Below are positions 32,807-41,915 of a stretch of DNA of 64,000 bases, piece after piece (position 1 is the first letter of the stretch; every line of letters starts with the position of its first letter). A program made the position numbers and the translations under genes. The DNA is from Eubacteriaceae bacterium (GTDB lineage: Bacteria > Bacillota > Clostridia > Lachnospirales > Lachnospiraceae). The DNA is taken from assembly GCA_910574915.1 (NCBI GenBank), contig CAJTCR010000006.1, forward strand, positions 1 through 64,000, in the 5' to 3' direction. The notes beneath the pieces are model-generated. The model was given only the letters and a program-made list of their open reading frames with translations. It did no database searches and was not told the origin of the DNA.

Positions 32807-33622
32807 ATGAATGCAGTAAAGGTAACGGATTTATCCAAGACGTTTCGGGTAAAGCATAAGGAAAAGGGCATGAAAGGAAGCATTCGGGCAATCTTTCATC
32901 CGCAGGTGACACAGATCAAAGCGGTGGATCGGATTTCCTTTGTAGTAAAAGAAGGGGAGATGCTTGCGCTGATCGGCCCGAACGGAGCAGGGAAAAGCAC
33001 GACGATTAAGATGCTGACGGGTATTTTGTATCCTGACAGCGGGAGCGTGGAAGTGCTTGGCAAAGACCCGGTGAAAAAAAGGAAGCGGCTTGCCTACGAA
33101 ATCGGTACGGTATTCGGGCAAAAAGAACAGCTATGGACACATCTGACGCCGTATGATAATTTTCGCTTTTTCGGTGCGATTTATGACCTGTCGCAGCAGG
33201 AAACAGAAGCACGCATTCAGGAGCTTTCTGCGGTATTTGCACTGGAGGAATTGATAGACACGCCTGTCCGCAGCCTTTCGCTTGGGCAGCGTATCAGCTG
33301 TGAGATTGTCGCGGCGCTGATTCATAAACCAAAGATTTTGTTTTTGGATGAGCCGACGATCGGGTTAGACCCGGTTGTAAAAGAACAGGTACGTTCATTG
33401 ATTCAAAAGATGAACAGAAAGCTTCATATGACGATATTTCTGACCAGCCATGATATCGGGGATATTGAAAAGCTTTGTAGGCGGGTCATTATCGTAAATG
33501 CCGGGCAGATTGTGCTGGATGCCCCGATGGAGCAGCTTAAGGCGCGCAGAGAGGATTCGCTGGAAGCGGTTATTATGGACATCTATCAATCAAACAACAG
33601 GGAGGGAGCTTGTTCGTTATGA
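32807..33622 (+). CDS. ABC-2 exporter, ATP-binding protein
   Basis: The 271-residue ATPase has Walker A GPNGAGKSTTIKML, Q-loop FGQKEQLW, the signature LSLGQRISCE and Walker B KILFLDEPTIGLDP. The VFGQKEQLWTHL and LSLGQR forms are typical of the conserved exporter trio (one ATPase, two unlike DUF990-type permeases) found across Firmicutes and Actinobacteria. The 3' end overlaps the first permease by 4 bp. The N-terminal insertion with IRAIFHPQ is also normal for this branch. Substrate unknown; some relatives have been linked to drug or viologen export. Confidence 0.88.
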   Translation: MNAVKVTDLSKTFRVKHKEKGMKGSIRAIFHPQVTQIKAVDRISFVVKEGEMLALIGPNGAGKSTTIKMLTGILYPDSGSVEVLGKDPVKKRKRLAYEIGTVFGQKEQLWTHLTPYDNFRFFGAIYDLSQQETEARIQELSAVFALEELIDTPVRSLSLGQRISCEIVAALIHKPKILFLDEPTIGLDPVVKEQVRSLIQKMNRKLHMTIFLTSHDIGDIEKLCRRVIIVNAGQIVLDAPMEQLKARREDSLEAVIMDIYQSNNREGACSL

Positions 33623-34410
33623 AAAAATATGCCGTTATTTACCGGGCGGTCTGGATAGAAAACTTGCAGTATGCTGCCCAGATTGCAGCAGGATATATCA
33701 GCTATTTTATTTTTATCTTTGTACTGATTAAGCTCTGGAGCGCGATGTACACGGTGCCGGGGGAACGAATTTACGGATATACGAAAGAGCAGATGATCTG
33801 GTATGTGATGATGACGGAGATGGTCTGGTTTGCCGCAGGCTCTGCGACTGTGACAAGAGAAGTGTCAGATGATATCCGGGGAGGGAATATTGCGTATTTA
33901 CTGAACAAGCCGTATCATTATACGCTTTATATTCTGGCAAAATATACCGGGGAGTGGAATATCAGGCTGCCGATGTATGCGGGATTTGCGGTAGTTCTGG
34001 GCGTGGGGATGGTAGGCAGGCTGCCGGGGCTTCGGATACAGGCACTGGTGCTGGCGCTGCCCTGCTTTTGCCTTGGAATTATGATCCATGCGGTGTATAA
34101 GCTGTGCATCAGCCTGCTTTCCTTTTGGATCGAGGATTCCAATCCGTTTCAATGGCTGTATGACAAGGCAATCCTGATCGTTGGGACGCTTTTTCCGATT
34201 GAAATATTTCCGGCAGCCTTACAGCCGGTCATAAAACTGACGCCGATTTATACGGTATGTTATGGCCCGGCAAAGCTGATTGTAGATTTTCATATGGAAA
34301 AATATTTGGAAATCCTGCTGGCACAGGCTGTATATCTGGCAGTTGGCTTGGGACTGATGTTTTTGATGTATGCAAAGGGGGCGAAAAAACTCTATGTTAA
34401 CGGCGGTTAA
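33619..34410 (+). CDS. ABC-2 exporter, permease 1
   Basis: The 263-residue membrane protein has six hydrophobic segments. It starts at ATG 33619, overlapping the ATPase stop (ATGA). Features of the trio's first permease include KPYHYTLYILAKYTGEW and the conserved FPIEIFPAALQPVIKLTPIY before the last helices. Together with the next gene it should form a heterodimeric export channel driven by the upstream ATPase. Confidence 0.82.
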   Translation: MKKYAVIYRAVWIENLQYAAQIAAGYISYFIFIFVLIKLWSAMYTVPGERIYGYTKEQMIWYVMMTEMVWFAAGSATVTREVSDDIRGGNIAYLLNKPYHYTLYILAKYTGEWNIRLPMYAGFAVVLGVGMVGRLPGLRIQALVLALPCFCLGIMIHAVYKLCISLLSFWIEDSNPFQWLYDKAILIVGTLFPIEIFPAALQPVIKLTPIYTVCYGPAKLIVDFHMEKYLEILLAQAVYLAVGLGLMFLMYAKGAKKLYVNGG

Positions 34411-35188
34411 AAATCAGGGGCGCGTCTGCCTGCTTTCTTTTCAATATAATATGATGCGGGAGATGCTCAACAAGGCCACGTTTTTGACCAATATTGGCTT
34501 TATGATATTAAATGACGCAGCGTTTTTGATACAGTGGATGATTTTGTTTCATTTAAAGAAAGAAATCGGCGGCTATACAATCAAGGAAGTAATGCTGCTG
34601 TGGGGGCTTACCGCAGGCAGCTATGGGATTTCCAGAATCTTTTTTGCGCGTGCCTTTGCACTGCCGGAGCTGATCGTAAACGGGAAACTGGACGCCTATC
34701 TGGTAATGCCCAAAAACGTGCTGCTTAGCGTGATTACGTCTGCTACGAATCCGTCAGCGATCGGTGACCTGTTATATGGAATCGTGGTATTTTGTGTCTT
34801 TTGCTTTCACCCTGTCAGACTGCTTTTATTTTTGTTCTTTTTGCTGACAGGGGCTGTGATTGTAACGGCATATGCGGTGCTGCTGGGCAGCCTGTCGTTT
34901 TGGTTCGTTCGTGCTGAGGCGTTTAGCTGTCATATGTTAAATGGAATGATTAGCTTTGGTACTTATCCTGACAGCATTTTTGAGGGAACGGCAAGATTTT
35001 TGCTCTATTATGTGATTCCGGTCGGGATGGCGGCATATCTGCCGGTACATTTGATGATCCATTTTGACATTGGCGGGCTGCTTCTGGTCACAGGATATGC
35101 CGCAGTGCTTGCGGCAGTTGCAGCCGCTGTGTTTTACAGAGGGCTCAGACGGTATGCTTCGGGCAGCCTGATGGGGGCACGGATGTAA
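34394..35188 (+). CDS. ABC-2 exporter, permease 2
   Basis: The 264-residue membrane protein overlaps permease 1 by 17 bp; ATG 34394 is chosen over the upstream in-frame ATG at 34370 because GGGGGC lies at useful distance and the N-terminus fits the family. It has six hydrophobic segments and the trio's GKLDAYLVMPKNVLLSVI and FGTYPDSIFEGTARFLLYYVIPVGMAAYLP motifs. It is the last gene of the operon; the hisS promoter follows. Confidence 0.82.
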   Translation: MLTAVKNQGRVCLLSFQYNMMREMLNKATFLTNIGFMILNDAAFLIQWMILFHLKKEIGGYTIKEVMLLWGLTAGSYGISRIFFARAFALPELIVNGKLDAYLVMPKNVLLSVITSATNPSAIGDLLYGIVVFCVFCFHPVRLLLFLFFLLTGAVIVTAYAVLLGSLSFWFVRAEAFSCHMLNGMISFGTYPDSIFEGTARFLLYYVIPVGMAAYLPVHLMIHFDIGGLLLVTGYAAVLAAVAAAVFYRGLRRYASGSLMGARM

Positions 35189-35213
35189 CATCGCCCAATT
35201 TCACCGCAAATGC

Positions 35214-35242
35214 TTGACATCAGGTATCGCGAAACGTATAAT
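35214..35242 (+). promoter_or_regulatory. Consensus promoter of hisS
   Basis: Perfect TTGACA (35214-35219), a 17-bp spacer and perfect TATAAT (35237-35242). The leader to the ATG at 35291 is only about 45 nt, too short for a T-box. Confidence 0.85.
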
Positions 35243-35290
35243 TAAGAGCATTCAAACGTATGAAAGACAGCAGTGCAGGAGGATGAGACG

Positions 35291-36541
35291 ATGTCTTTAG
35301 TGAAAAAGCCGGTGAACGGCATGAAGGATATTTTACCATTGGAAATGCAGATTCGCGATTATGTGCAGTCGGTAATCAAAGACACTTACCGCAGCTTTGG
35401 ATTTACGCCGATTGAGACGCCTTGTATGGAGCCGATTGCGAACCTGTCCAATAAGCAGGGCGGGGAAAATGAAAAGCTGATTTTTAAAGTGCTAAAACGT
35501 GGGGAAAAGCTGCATTTGGATACCGCGCAAAGCGAAGCCGATCTGGTGGACTTTGGGATGCGCTACGATTTGACGGTGCCGCTTGCGCGTTTTTATGCAA
35601 ACCATGCCAATGACCTGGCGTCGCCGTTTAAGGCGTTGCAGATCGGCAATGTGTGGCGTGCAGACAGGCCGCAGCGGGGACGTTACCGCCAGTTTATGCA
35701 GTGTGACATCGATATCTTAGGAGAGCCGTCCAATTTAGCGGAAATCGAGCTGATTCTTGCGACAACGACGACGCTTGGCAGGCTTGGCTTTCAGGGCTTT
35801 GAAATACGGATTAACGAACGCCGGATTTTAAAGGCGATGGCGGCATACAGCGGGTTTGCGCAGGAAGATTATGACGCGGTATTTATTATTTTAGATAAAA
35901 TGGACAAGATCGGCATGGAAGGCGTGGCAGCTCAGTTAGCGCAGGAAGGCTTTGCAAAAGAGTCGATCGAGAAGTATACCGGGCTGTTTGCAGGCGTACA
36001 AAAGGCGCAGGACGGCATATCTTATCTGGCGGATACGCTCGGTGCCTATCTGCCAGCCGATGTCGTAAGCAGCATGAAGGAGATCGCGGCAAGCGTCAAC
36101 GCATGTAAGGCGGCGGATTTTGCGCTTGTATTTGATCCGACGTTAGTGCGCGGGATGTCTTATTATACAGGTACGATTTTTGAGATCGCCATGCCGGAAT
36201 TTGGCGGAAGCTGCGGCGGAGGCGGCCGTTACGACAAAATGATCGGCAATTTTACCGGAAAAGATGTGCCTGCGTGCGGATTTTCCATCGGCTTTGAGCG
36301 GATTATTCTGCTGCTGTTAGAAAGCGGATTCCAGGTTCCAAAACAGCCAAAGAAAGCAGCGTATTTAATAGAAAAAGGCTATCCGGGAGAAAAGCTGGCG
36401 CAGGTGATCGCGCAGGCGCAGGAAGCCAGGAAAAGCGGGCAGCAGGTACTGGTTGTTCGTTTGAATAAAAATAAAAAGTTCCAAAAAGAGCAGTTGGCAA
36501 AGGAAGGCTATGAGGAGTTTGTGGAATTTTTTAACAGGTAA
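35291..36541 (+). CDS. hisS: Histidyl-tRNA synthetase
   Basis: The 416-residue class II synthetase charges tRNA-His. Motif 1 region NGMKDILP, motif 2 region RADRPQRGRYRQFMQCDIDI and the histidine-specific LVRGMSYYTGTIFEI are visible. Motif 3 is FSIGFERI. The C-terminal anticodon-binding domain ends with LNKNKKFQKEQL. Start at ATG 35291 behind AGGAGG. It is followed 36 bp later by aspS, the common hisS-aspS pair of Firmicutes. Confidence 0.93.
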   Translation: MSLVKKPVNGMKDILPLEMQIRDYVQSVIKDTYRSFGFTPIETPCMEPIANLSNKQGGENEKLIFKVLKRGEKLHLDTAQSEADLVDFGMRYDLTVPLARFYANHANDLASPFKALQIGNVWRADRPQRGRYRQFMQCDIDILGEPSNLAEIELILATTTTLGRLGFQGFEIRINERRILKAMAAYSGFAQEDYDAVFIILDKMDKIGMEGVAAQLAQEGFAKESIEKYTGLFAGVQKAQDGISYLADTLGAYLPADVVSSMKEIAASVNACKAADFALVFDPTLVRGMSYYTGTIFEIAMPEFGGSCGGGGRYDKMIGNFTGKDVPACGFSIGFERIILLLLESGFQVPKQPKKAAYLIEKGYPGEKLAQVIAQAQEARKSGQQVLVVRLNKNKKFQKEQLAKEGYEEFVEFFNR

Positions 36542-36577
36542 GCAGCAAAACAGCAGAAAAAGAGGAGGAGTTTCATT

Positions 36578-38371
36578 ATGGGAGAATCCATGCAGGGGCT
36601 GCACAGGTCCCACAGATGTACAGAAGTATCAAATCAAAATATCGGCGAGACAGTGACCGTTATGGGATGGGTGCAGAAAAGGCGCAATCTGGGCAGCCTG
36701 ATCTTTATAGACTTAAGAGACCGGACGGGGATTTTGCAGATCGTATTTGACGAGGACAGCGTAGGTGCGGACGGGTTTGCAAAGGCAGGCACCCTGCGCA
36801 GCGAATATGTAGTTGCGGTAACCGGGACGGTCAGCAAGCGAAGCGCGGCAGTCAACGACAGCCTAAAGACCGGTGACATCGAGGTAATTGCAAAAAGCAT
36901 TCGGATCTTGTCGGAATCTGAGACGCCGCCTTTTCCAATCGAAGAAAACAGCCAGACGAAGGACGAGCTGCGCTTAAAATACCGGTATCTGGATCTGCGC
37001 CGCCCAGACTTGCAGCGCAATCTGATGATGCGCAGCAGGGCAGCTTCTTTGATCCGCAATTTTATGGAAAAAGAAGGGTTTTTGGAGATCGAAACGCCGA
37101 TGCTGCAAAAGTCGACGCCGGAAGGGGCAAGGGATTATCTCGTACCCAGCCGTGTGCATCCGGGCAAGTTTTATGCGCTGCCGCAGTCGCCGCAGCTATT
37201 TAAGCAGCTTTTGATGTGTTCTGGCTATGACCGCTATATCCAGATTACAAGATGCTTCCGCGATGAAGACCTGCGCGCTGACCGCCAGCCGGAGTTTACG
37301 CAGATCGATATGGAGCTGTCTTTTGTAGACGCCGAAGACGTGATGGACGTCAACGAGCGTATGCTCCAATATGTATTTGAACAGGCGGCAGGCGTAAAAA
37401 TCAGCCTTCCGCTGCCGCGGATGCCTTGGAAGGAAGCGATGGACAGATTTGGTTCCGATAAGCCGGATACCCGTTTTGGAATGGAGCTTACGGATGTGTC
37501 TGAGACGGTGGCAGGCTGCGGATTCGGCGTATTTACAGGTGCATTGGAAAACGGCGGTTCTGTACGGGGCATCAACGTCAAAGGACAGGGAAACATGCCG
37601 CGCAAAAAAATAGACAAGCTGGTGGAATTTGCCAAAGGCTATGGGGCAAAAGGGCTCGCTTATCTGTGCGTCAATGAAGATGGCACTTACAAATCGTCGT
37701 TTGCAAAATTTATGTCAGAAGGAGAATTACAGGCTCTGGCGCAGAAAATGGAAGCGGAGCCAGGCGACCTGCTGTTATTTGCGGCAGATCAGAATAAAAT
37801 CGTATGGAATGTCTTAGGGGCGCTGCGCCTGGAAATGGGAAAAGAACTGGGGCTTATGGATGAAAACCAGTACAATTTCCTCTGGATCACAGAATTTCCA
37901 TTGCTGGAGTGGTCGGACGAAGAGCAGCGCTATATGGCAATGCACCATCCGTTTACGATGCCGATGGAAGAAGACTGGGACAAGATCGATTCCGCGCCAG
38001 GCGAGGTGCGCGCGAAAGCTTACGATATCGTATTAAACGGTACAGAGCTTGGCGGCGGTTCTGTCCGTATCCACAGAAACGATATCCAGGAAAAAATGTT
38101 CGAAGTGCTTGGCTTTACAAAAGAAAAGGCATGGGAAAATTTTGGATTTCTGTTAAGCGCGTTCCAGTACGGCGTACCGCCGCACGCAGGGCTTGCCTAT
38201 GGCTTTGACCGGATGATTATGCATATGGTGCACGCAGATTCCATCCGCGACGTCATTGCATTTCCAAAAGTAAAGGACGCCTCAGACCTGATGTCGGAAG
38301 CGCCTGAGGCGGTAGATGAAAAGCAGCTTAACGAGCTGGGGCTTCGGATTGCTGATTTGCAGGAAGTGTAG
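36578..38371 (+). CDS. aspS: Aspartyl-tRNA synthetase
   Basis: The 597-residue bacterial-type enzyme has an N-terminal OB anticodon domain (GWVQKRRNLGSLIFIDLRDRTG) and class II motifs: RYLDLRRPDLQ, QSPQLFKQLLM and FRDEDLRADRQPEFTQID. The bacterial GAD insertion domain lies in the middle, and motif 3 AYGFDRM is near the end. It may be discriminating or non-discriminating (charging tRNA-Asn as well); this cannot be settled by eye. It is in an operon with hisS; start at 36578 behind GGAGGAG. Confidence 0.95.
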   Translation: MGESMQGLHRSHRCTEVSNQNIGETVTVMGWVQKRRNLGSLIFIDLRDRTGILQIVFDEDSVGADGFAKAGTLRSEYVVAVTGTVSKRSAAVNDSLKTGDIEVIAKSIRILSESETPPFPIEENSQTKDELRLKYRYLDLRRPDLQRNLMMRSRAASLIRNFMEKEGFLEIETPMLQKSTPEGARDYLVPSRVHPGKFYALPQSPQLFKQLLMCSGYDRYIQITRCFRDEDLRADRQPEFTQIDMELSFVDAEDVMDVNERMLQYVFEQAAGVKISLPLPRMPWKEAMDRFGSDKPDTRFGMELTDVSETVAGCGFGVFTGALENGGSVRGINVKGQGNMPRKKIDKLVEFAKGYGAKGLAYLCVNEDGTYKSSFAKFMSEGELQALAQKMEAEPGDLLLFAADQNKIVWNVLGALRLEMGKELGLMDENQYNFLWITEFPLLEWSDEEQRYMAMHHPFTMPMEEDWDKIDSAPGEVRAKAYDIVLNGTELGGGSVRIHRNDIQEKMFEVLGFTKEKAWENFGFLLSAFQYGVPPHAGLAYGFDRMIMHMVHADSIRDVIAFPKVKDASDLMSEAPEAVDEKQLNELGLRIADLQEV

Positions 38372-38410
38372 AGGGGTTCATGTTTATGGAGAAGAAAGGG
38401 GCGGCATTTT

Positions 38411-39988
38411 ATGGGTATATACGTAAATCCAGGCAATGTGTTATTTCAGATGTCCCGATTTTCAGAAATCTATGTAGATAAAAGTATGCTGATTTCTAAA
38501 ATGAACAGAGTATACAGAACTGAAAAACGGTTTGTCTGCGTAAGCCGCCCGCGCCGTTTTGGAAAGTCTATGGCGGCAAATATGCTGACGGCATATTATA
38601 GCTGCGGCTGCGATTCTTCTCCATTGTTTGCGGAATTAAAAGTATGCGAAGAAGCGTTTTTTCAAAAGCATCTGAACAGGCACCAGGTGATACGGATTGA
38701 TGTGCAGCGTTTTTTAGATACAGAAAAAGATCTGGATACATTTATTGCCGAGATGGAGAGCAGTATTGTGTCTGAGCTTGTTCAGGAATTTCCACAATGT
38801 ACGGGCATTTCGCCAGATGGCAGATTAAAGACTGTTTTAGGCAAGATCTTTCATCAGACAGCAAAGGGATTTATCTTTATTATTGATGAATGGGACTGTG
38901 TATTTCGCATTGCGAAAAACCGCAAAGAAAAGCAGAAAGAATATATGGATTTTCTGCGGGGGCTGTTTAAAGATTCGGAATACGCAGAGCTTGCTTATAT
39001 GACCGGCATTCTGCCAATTAAAAAATATGGAGAGCATTCGGCATTAAACTTTTTTGATGAATACTCGATGGTAGATCCAAAAGACCTGGGAGAGTTTTTT
39101 GGCTTTACACAACAAGAAGTCGAGCTGCAATGCAGAAAACATCATACAGACCTGAAAGAAATGCAGAAGTGGTATGATGGATATCGTTTAGGCAGCAGAC
39201 ATATGTATAATCCGAAATCTGTTGTAGATGCTCTGACCTGGAATGAGTTTCAAAGCTACTGGACTGGGACAGAGACGTACGAAGCTTTAAAAGTCTATAT
39301 TGATATGAATTTTGATGGTTTAAGGGAAGCCATTACCGTAATGCTTGGCAATGGAAGCTGTAGCATCAATACCCGCAGGTTTCAAAATGATATGACTTCG
39401 TTTCAGACAAAAGATGACGTGCTTACGCTATTGGTTCATCTTGGATACCTGACGTATGACAAAAAAACAGGAGCAGCGCTGATTCCAAATCAGGAGATTG
39501 CGCAGGAATTTTTAAATGCCGCAGATGGGCCAGGCTGGAGCGGTTTGGCTCAGGCAATTAGCTGTTCTGAAAAATTGTTGTGCAGTACATGGAAAATGGA
39601 TGGGGATGCTGTTGCGAAAGGAATGGCAGTGATTCACAATGAAACTGCATCAATGCTTCAATATAATAATGAAAATTCTCTGACATGTGCTGTACTGATT
39701 GCGTATTATAGCGCGAAAGCGTATTATTTGAATCCTGTTATGGAACTGCCTTCTGGCAGGGGATTTGCGGATGTGGTTTATCTTCCCAAACGGAATGTAA
39801 ACCGCCCGGCACTGATTATAGAGCTAAAATGGAATAAAACCGCCCAGGAAGCTGTACGCCAGATCAAGGAAAAGGAATATGCAGCATGGCTGGAGGCTTA
39901 TACCGGAGAAATTCTTTTGGTTGGCATTAACTACGATAAAAAAGATAAAGTTCATAAATGTATCATTGAAAAATATGTAAAAAGTTGA
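38411..39988 (+). CDS. AAA-ATPase-like protein with PD-(D/E)XK C-terminal domain
   Basis: The 525-residue protein belongs to the large AAA-ATPase_like/PDDEXK_9 family (PF09820 plus PF08011). The N-terminus has YVDKSMLISKMN and the degenerate P-loop RPRRFGKSMAANML, then FIIDEWDCVF as Walker B. The C-terminal nuclease-like core is GRGFADVVYLP with ALIIELKWN, followed by a QIKEKEYAAWL helix. Such genes are multicopy in Bacteroidetes and Clostridia and their role is unknown. It follows aspS by 40 bp but is probably an independent cassette. The start fits GGGGCGGC-type spacing only loosely. Confidence 0.85.
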   Translation: MGIYVNPGNVLFQMSRFSEIYVDKSMLISKMNRVYRTEKRFVCVSRPRRFGKSMAANMLTAYYSCGCDSSPLFAELKVCEEAFFQKHLNRHQVIRIDVQRFLDTEKDLDTFIAEMESSIVSELVQEFPQCTGISPDGRLKTVLGKIFHQTAKGFIFIIDEWDCVFRIAKNRKEKQKEYMDFLRGLFKDSEYAELAYMTGILPIKKYGEHSALNFFDEYSMVDPKDLGEFFGFTQQEVELQCRKHHTDLKEMQKWYDGYRLGSRHMYNPKSVVDALTWNEFQSYWTGTETYEALKVYIDMNFDGLREAITVMLGNGSCSINTRRFQNDMTSFQTKDDVLTLLVHLGYLTYDKKTGAALIPNQEIAQEFLNAADGPGWSGLAQAISCSEKLLCSTWKMDGDAVAKGMAVIHNETASMLQYNNENSLTCAVLIAYYSAKAYYLNPVMELPSGRGFADVVYLPKRNVNRPALIIELKWNKTAQEAVRQIKEKEYAAWLEAYTGEILLVGINYDKKDKVHKCIIEKYVKS

Positions 39989-40044
39989 AACTTTTTCCAC
40001 GCCTGCCCGTCTAATGATTAAAAGACAATATGGAGGACGATTTT

Positions 40045-40851
40045 ATGAAGAGAAAAGAACTTGCAAAAAAACTTGGAATGGTTACATTGGCGTTTGTGAT
40101 GGCAGTGCCGTTTGCAGTACCAGCCGTTTGCTATGCGGACACACAGGTGCAGGCAGAGGCAGATCCGTCCAGTAAAGACGATGCGGAGGGCGAAAAGCAA
40201 AATGAGATGACGTTTCAATCGAAGACGTATGAGAAAACATACAAAACCGAAGACGGCAGGATCTGCAAGGAAGTTTCCTTTGCGTATCCATATGCGCAGG
40301 GAGACAGCCAGGCAGCGCAGGCATTCAATCAGTTTTATCAAAAGCTGCTTACCAAATGGAAAAAAGCGGCAAAAAAGAATCTGGATGACGCAAAAGAGTA
40401 TGCGGAACAGAGGGAAGACGTCGACAACGATAGCTATTATGGCGACAGTGTGACCTATAAGATCACCAGCAAAGATAACAAGTATATCAGCGTGCTTCAG
40501 TCTGGTTATGAGTATACAGGGGGCGCGCATGGGATGCCTTACCGTGATGCCTATGTTTTTGACGCCAAAACAGGAAAAAAGGTATCTGCCGCGTCGATGC
40601 TTGGGATCAGCAAGAGCCAGCTTAACAAGAAGGTACGGGATCTGTTTTTAAAGAAATATGACAAAACGACAAAAGAAAAGATTTCTCTGTTTTATGAGGA
40701 TCGAAACGATGTAAAAGCGTTTCTGGAAAAGATGGATTTTAATCAAAACCTGTATTATCTGAAAAATGGAAAGCTGCGTTTTTATGCAGATCCATATGCG
40801 GTTGGGCCGTATGCGTCAGGATTTATTGAGGTTTCCGTAAAGCTTTCATAA
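40045..40851 (+). CDS. Secreted DUF4163/DUF3298 (RsiV/PdaC-like) protein
   Basis: The 268-residue protein has a signal peptide (LGMVTLAFVMAVPFAVPAVCYA). A lysine/tyrosine-rich DUF4163-like part follows, then the DUF3298 core with GYEYTGGAHGMPYRDAYVFDAKTGK. The YTGGAHG motif is diagnostic. Relatives form the outer part of the anti-sigma factor RsiV, which binds lysozyme, and of peptidoglycan deacetylases; here no membrane anchor or catalytic domain is attached, so it is a free secreted module. ATG 40045 follows GGAGGAC; the ATG at 40030 lies upstream of that site and is not used. Confidence 0.82.
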   Translation: MKRKELAKKLGMVTLAFVMAVPFAVPAVCYADTQVQAEADPSSKDDAEGEKQNEMTFQSKTYEKTYKTEDGRICKEVSFAYPYAQGDSQAAQAFNQFYQKLLTKWKKAAKKNLDDAKEYAEQREDVDNDSYYGDSVTYKITSKDNKYISVLQSGYEYTGGAHGMPYRDAYVFDAKTGKKVSAASMLGISKSQLNKKVRDLFLKKYDKTTKEKISLFYEDRNDVKAFLEKMDFNQNLYYLKNGKLRFYADPYAVGPYASGFIEVSVKLS

Positions 40852-40875
40852 GATAAGAAGCCGGAAAGCATAGCG

Positions 40876-40928
40876 ATACAGCAGCAGCAACGGTATTTGA
40901 CAGCCGTTGTCTGCCGCTGTATTTTTTG
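40876..40928 (+). terminator. Rho-independent terminator
   Basis: A long stem (ATACAGC...CAACGG with CCGTTG...GCTGTAT, 40876-40922, one or two mismatches) is followed by TTTTTT. Confidence 0.85.
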
Positions 40929-40967
40929 TGCATATTGCATAAATATGTGCCGATTTTTTAAAATTGC

Positions 40968-40996
40968 TTTACAAACATAGAAAAACCTGTTATAGT
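40968..40996 (+). promoter_or_regulatory. Promoter of the TadZ-like pair
   Basis: TTTACA (40968-40973), a 17-bp spacer and TATAGT (40991-40996). The leader to 41208 is about 205 nt, AT-rich, and carries the 24-bp repeat at 41100. Confidence 0.55.
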
Positions 40997-41099
40997 AGGA
41001 ACATCTTATTTTTCTTATTCAGATCTGTATTTCAGTTCTTTAACGAAGATGCAGAACGTAATTTCCTTATGAATTCGAATAAAATTCATGAACAAGCAG

Positions 41100-41123
41100 C
41101 TAGTACAGCATTACAGAAATAAC
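41100..41123 (+). repeat. 24-bp repeat shared with the right flank of the MITE
   Basis: This stretch, starting CTAGTACAGCATT, matches 27956-27979 with one mismatch. At 27956 it follows the MITE; here there is no MITE, so this may be a paralogous empty site. Confidence 0.6.
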
Positions 41124-41207
41124 GGTGTACCAGTAAAATTCCCATAAACAAGTAAATGTAATAGAACAGTAAAAATTATAGTAAAACAACAGAAAGCAGG
41201 TGAAAAT

Positions 41208-41891
41208 TTGCCTAAAATTATAGGTTTTTTTGGCAGTGCCCCGGCAGATCTTTGTATGTACGCGGCGTATGCATTGCAAAATATTGGAAAACGCGTTTGC
41301 GTTGTTGACAATTCAGAGGACGGCAGCTTGTTTCGCTGTATTCCTGCGCCGGACGAATGCCTGAGCGCAGTTACATACCGCAACGTGGATTTTATGCGCT
41401 GGTATCCGCTTGCAGACTGGCACGCGCTGGATGATGAATACGTACTTGTACAGTTAGGGGCAATGCCGCAGCAGCTATGCCTGGCACTGTGCAACGAGCG
41501 GATCCTTGTTACGGACTGCGAACGCGCAAATCTGGATGTTTACAGCAGGTACCTGACGCAGTGCTGTATGCCTGTGACGGTTCTTTTGCGCGGGTTTTGC
41601 CGGAATTGGGCGATTACAGAGCAAATAAAGGCATATGCTGCAAAAGACAGCAGTTTTATCGAACGATGGCTGTTTTTGCCTTACGATCCCGCGGATGAAG
41701 CATACCGGATCGAAATGCAGTATGGAAAGCTGTATCAGTTTTCACAGATTTCCACGGGAATGGAGCGGGTACTTGCAAAGCTGCTGCAACTGCTGGAAAT
41801 TTGCGACCGCATTCGCCTGATCCGTGCAATTTGCGATGCGAAGCGCGGAAAGACGGCAGCAGTGGCAGATACCAGGGACATCGCAGGATAA
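41208..41891 (+). CDS. TadZ/MinD-like protein lacking a P-loop lysine (1)
   Basis: The 227-residue protein starts at TTG 41208 behind AGGTGA. Its first strand and loop, IIGFFGSAPADLCMYAAYALQNIG followed by VCVVDNS, copy the fold of MinD/ParA/TadZ ATPases, but the Walker A Gly-Lys-Thr is absent. The rest shows alternating strands and helices without a recognisable motif. It is paired with a second protein of the same kind 25 bp downstream. In Flp/Tad pilus loci such atypical ATPases localise the machine; here no other Tad gene is nearby. Assignment is by resemblance only. Confidence 0.45.
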   Translation: MPKIIGFFGSAPADLCMYAAYALQNIGKRVCVVDNSEDGSLFRCIPAPDECLSAVTYRNVDFMRWYPLADWHALDDEYVLVQLGAMPQQLCLALCNERILVTDCERANLDVYSRYLTQCCMPVTVLLRGFCRNWAITEQIKAYAAKDSSFIERWLFLPYDPADEAYRIEMQYGKLYQFSQISTGMERVLAKLLQLLEICDRIRLIRAICDAKRGKTAAVADTRDIAG

Positions 41892-41915
41892 GTCAGAAAA
41901 AGAAATGGAGGAAGC

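Noticed and set aside
35189-35290. T-box riboswitch ahead of hisS
   Set aside because: The leader after the consensus promoter is only about 45 nt and lacks the T-box and terminator; no room for one.
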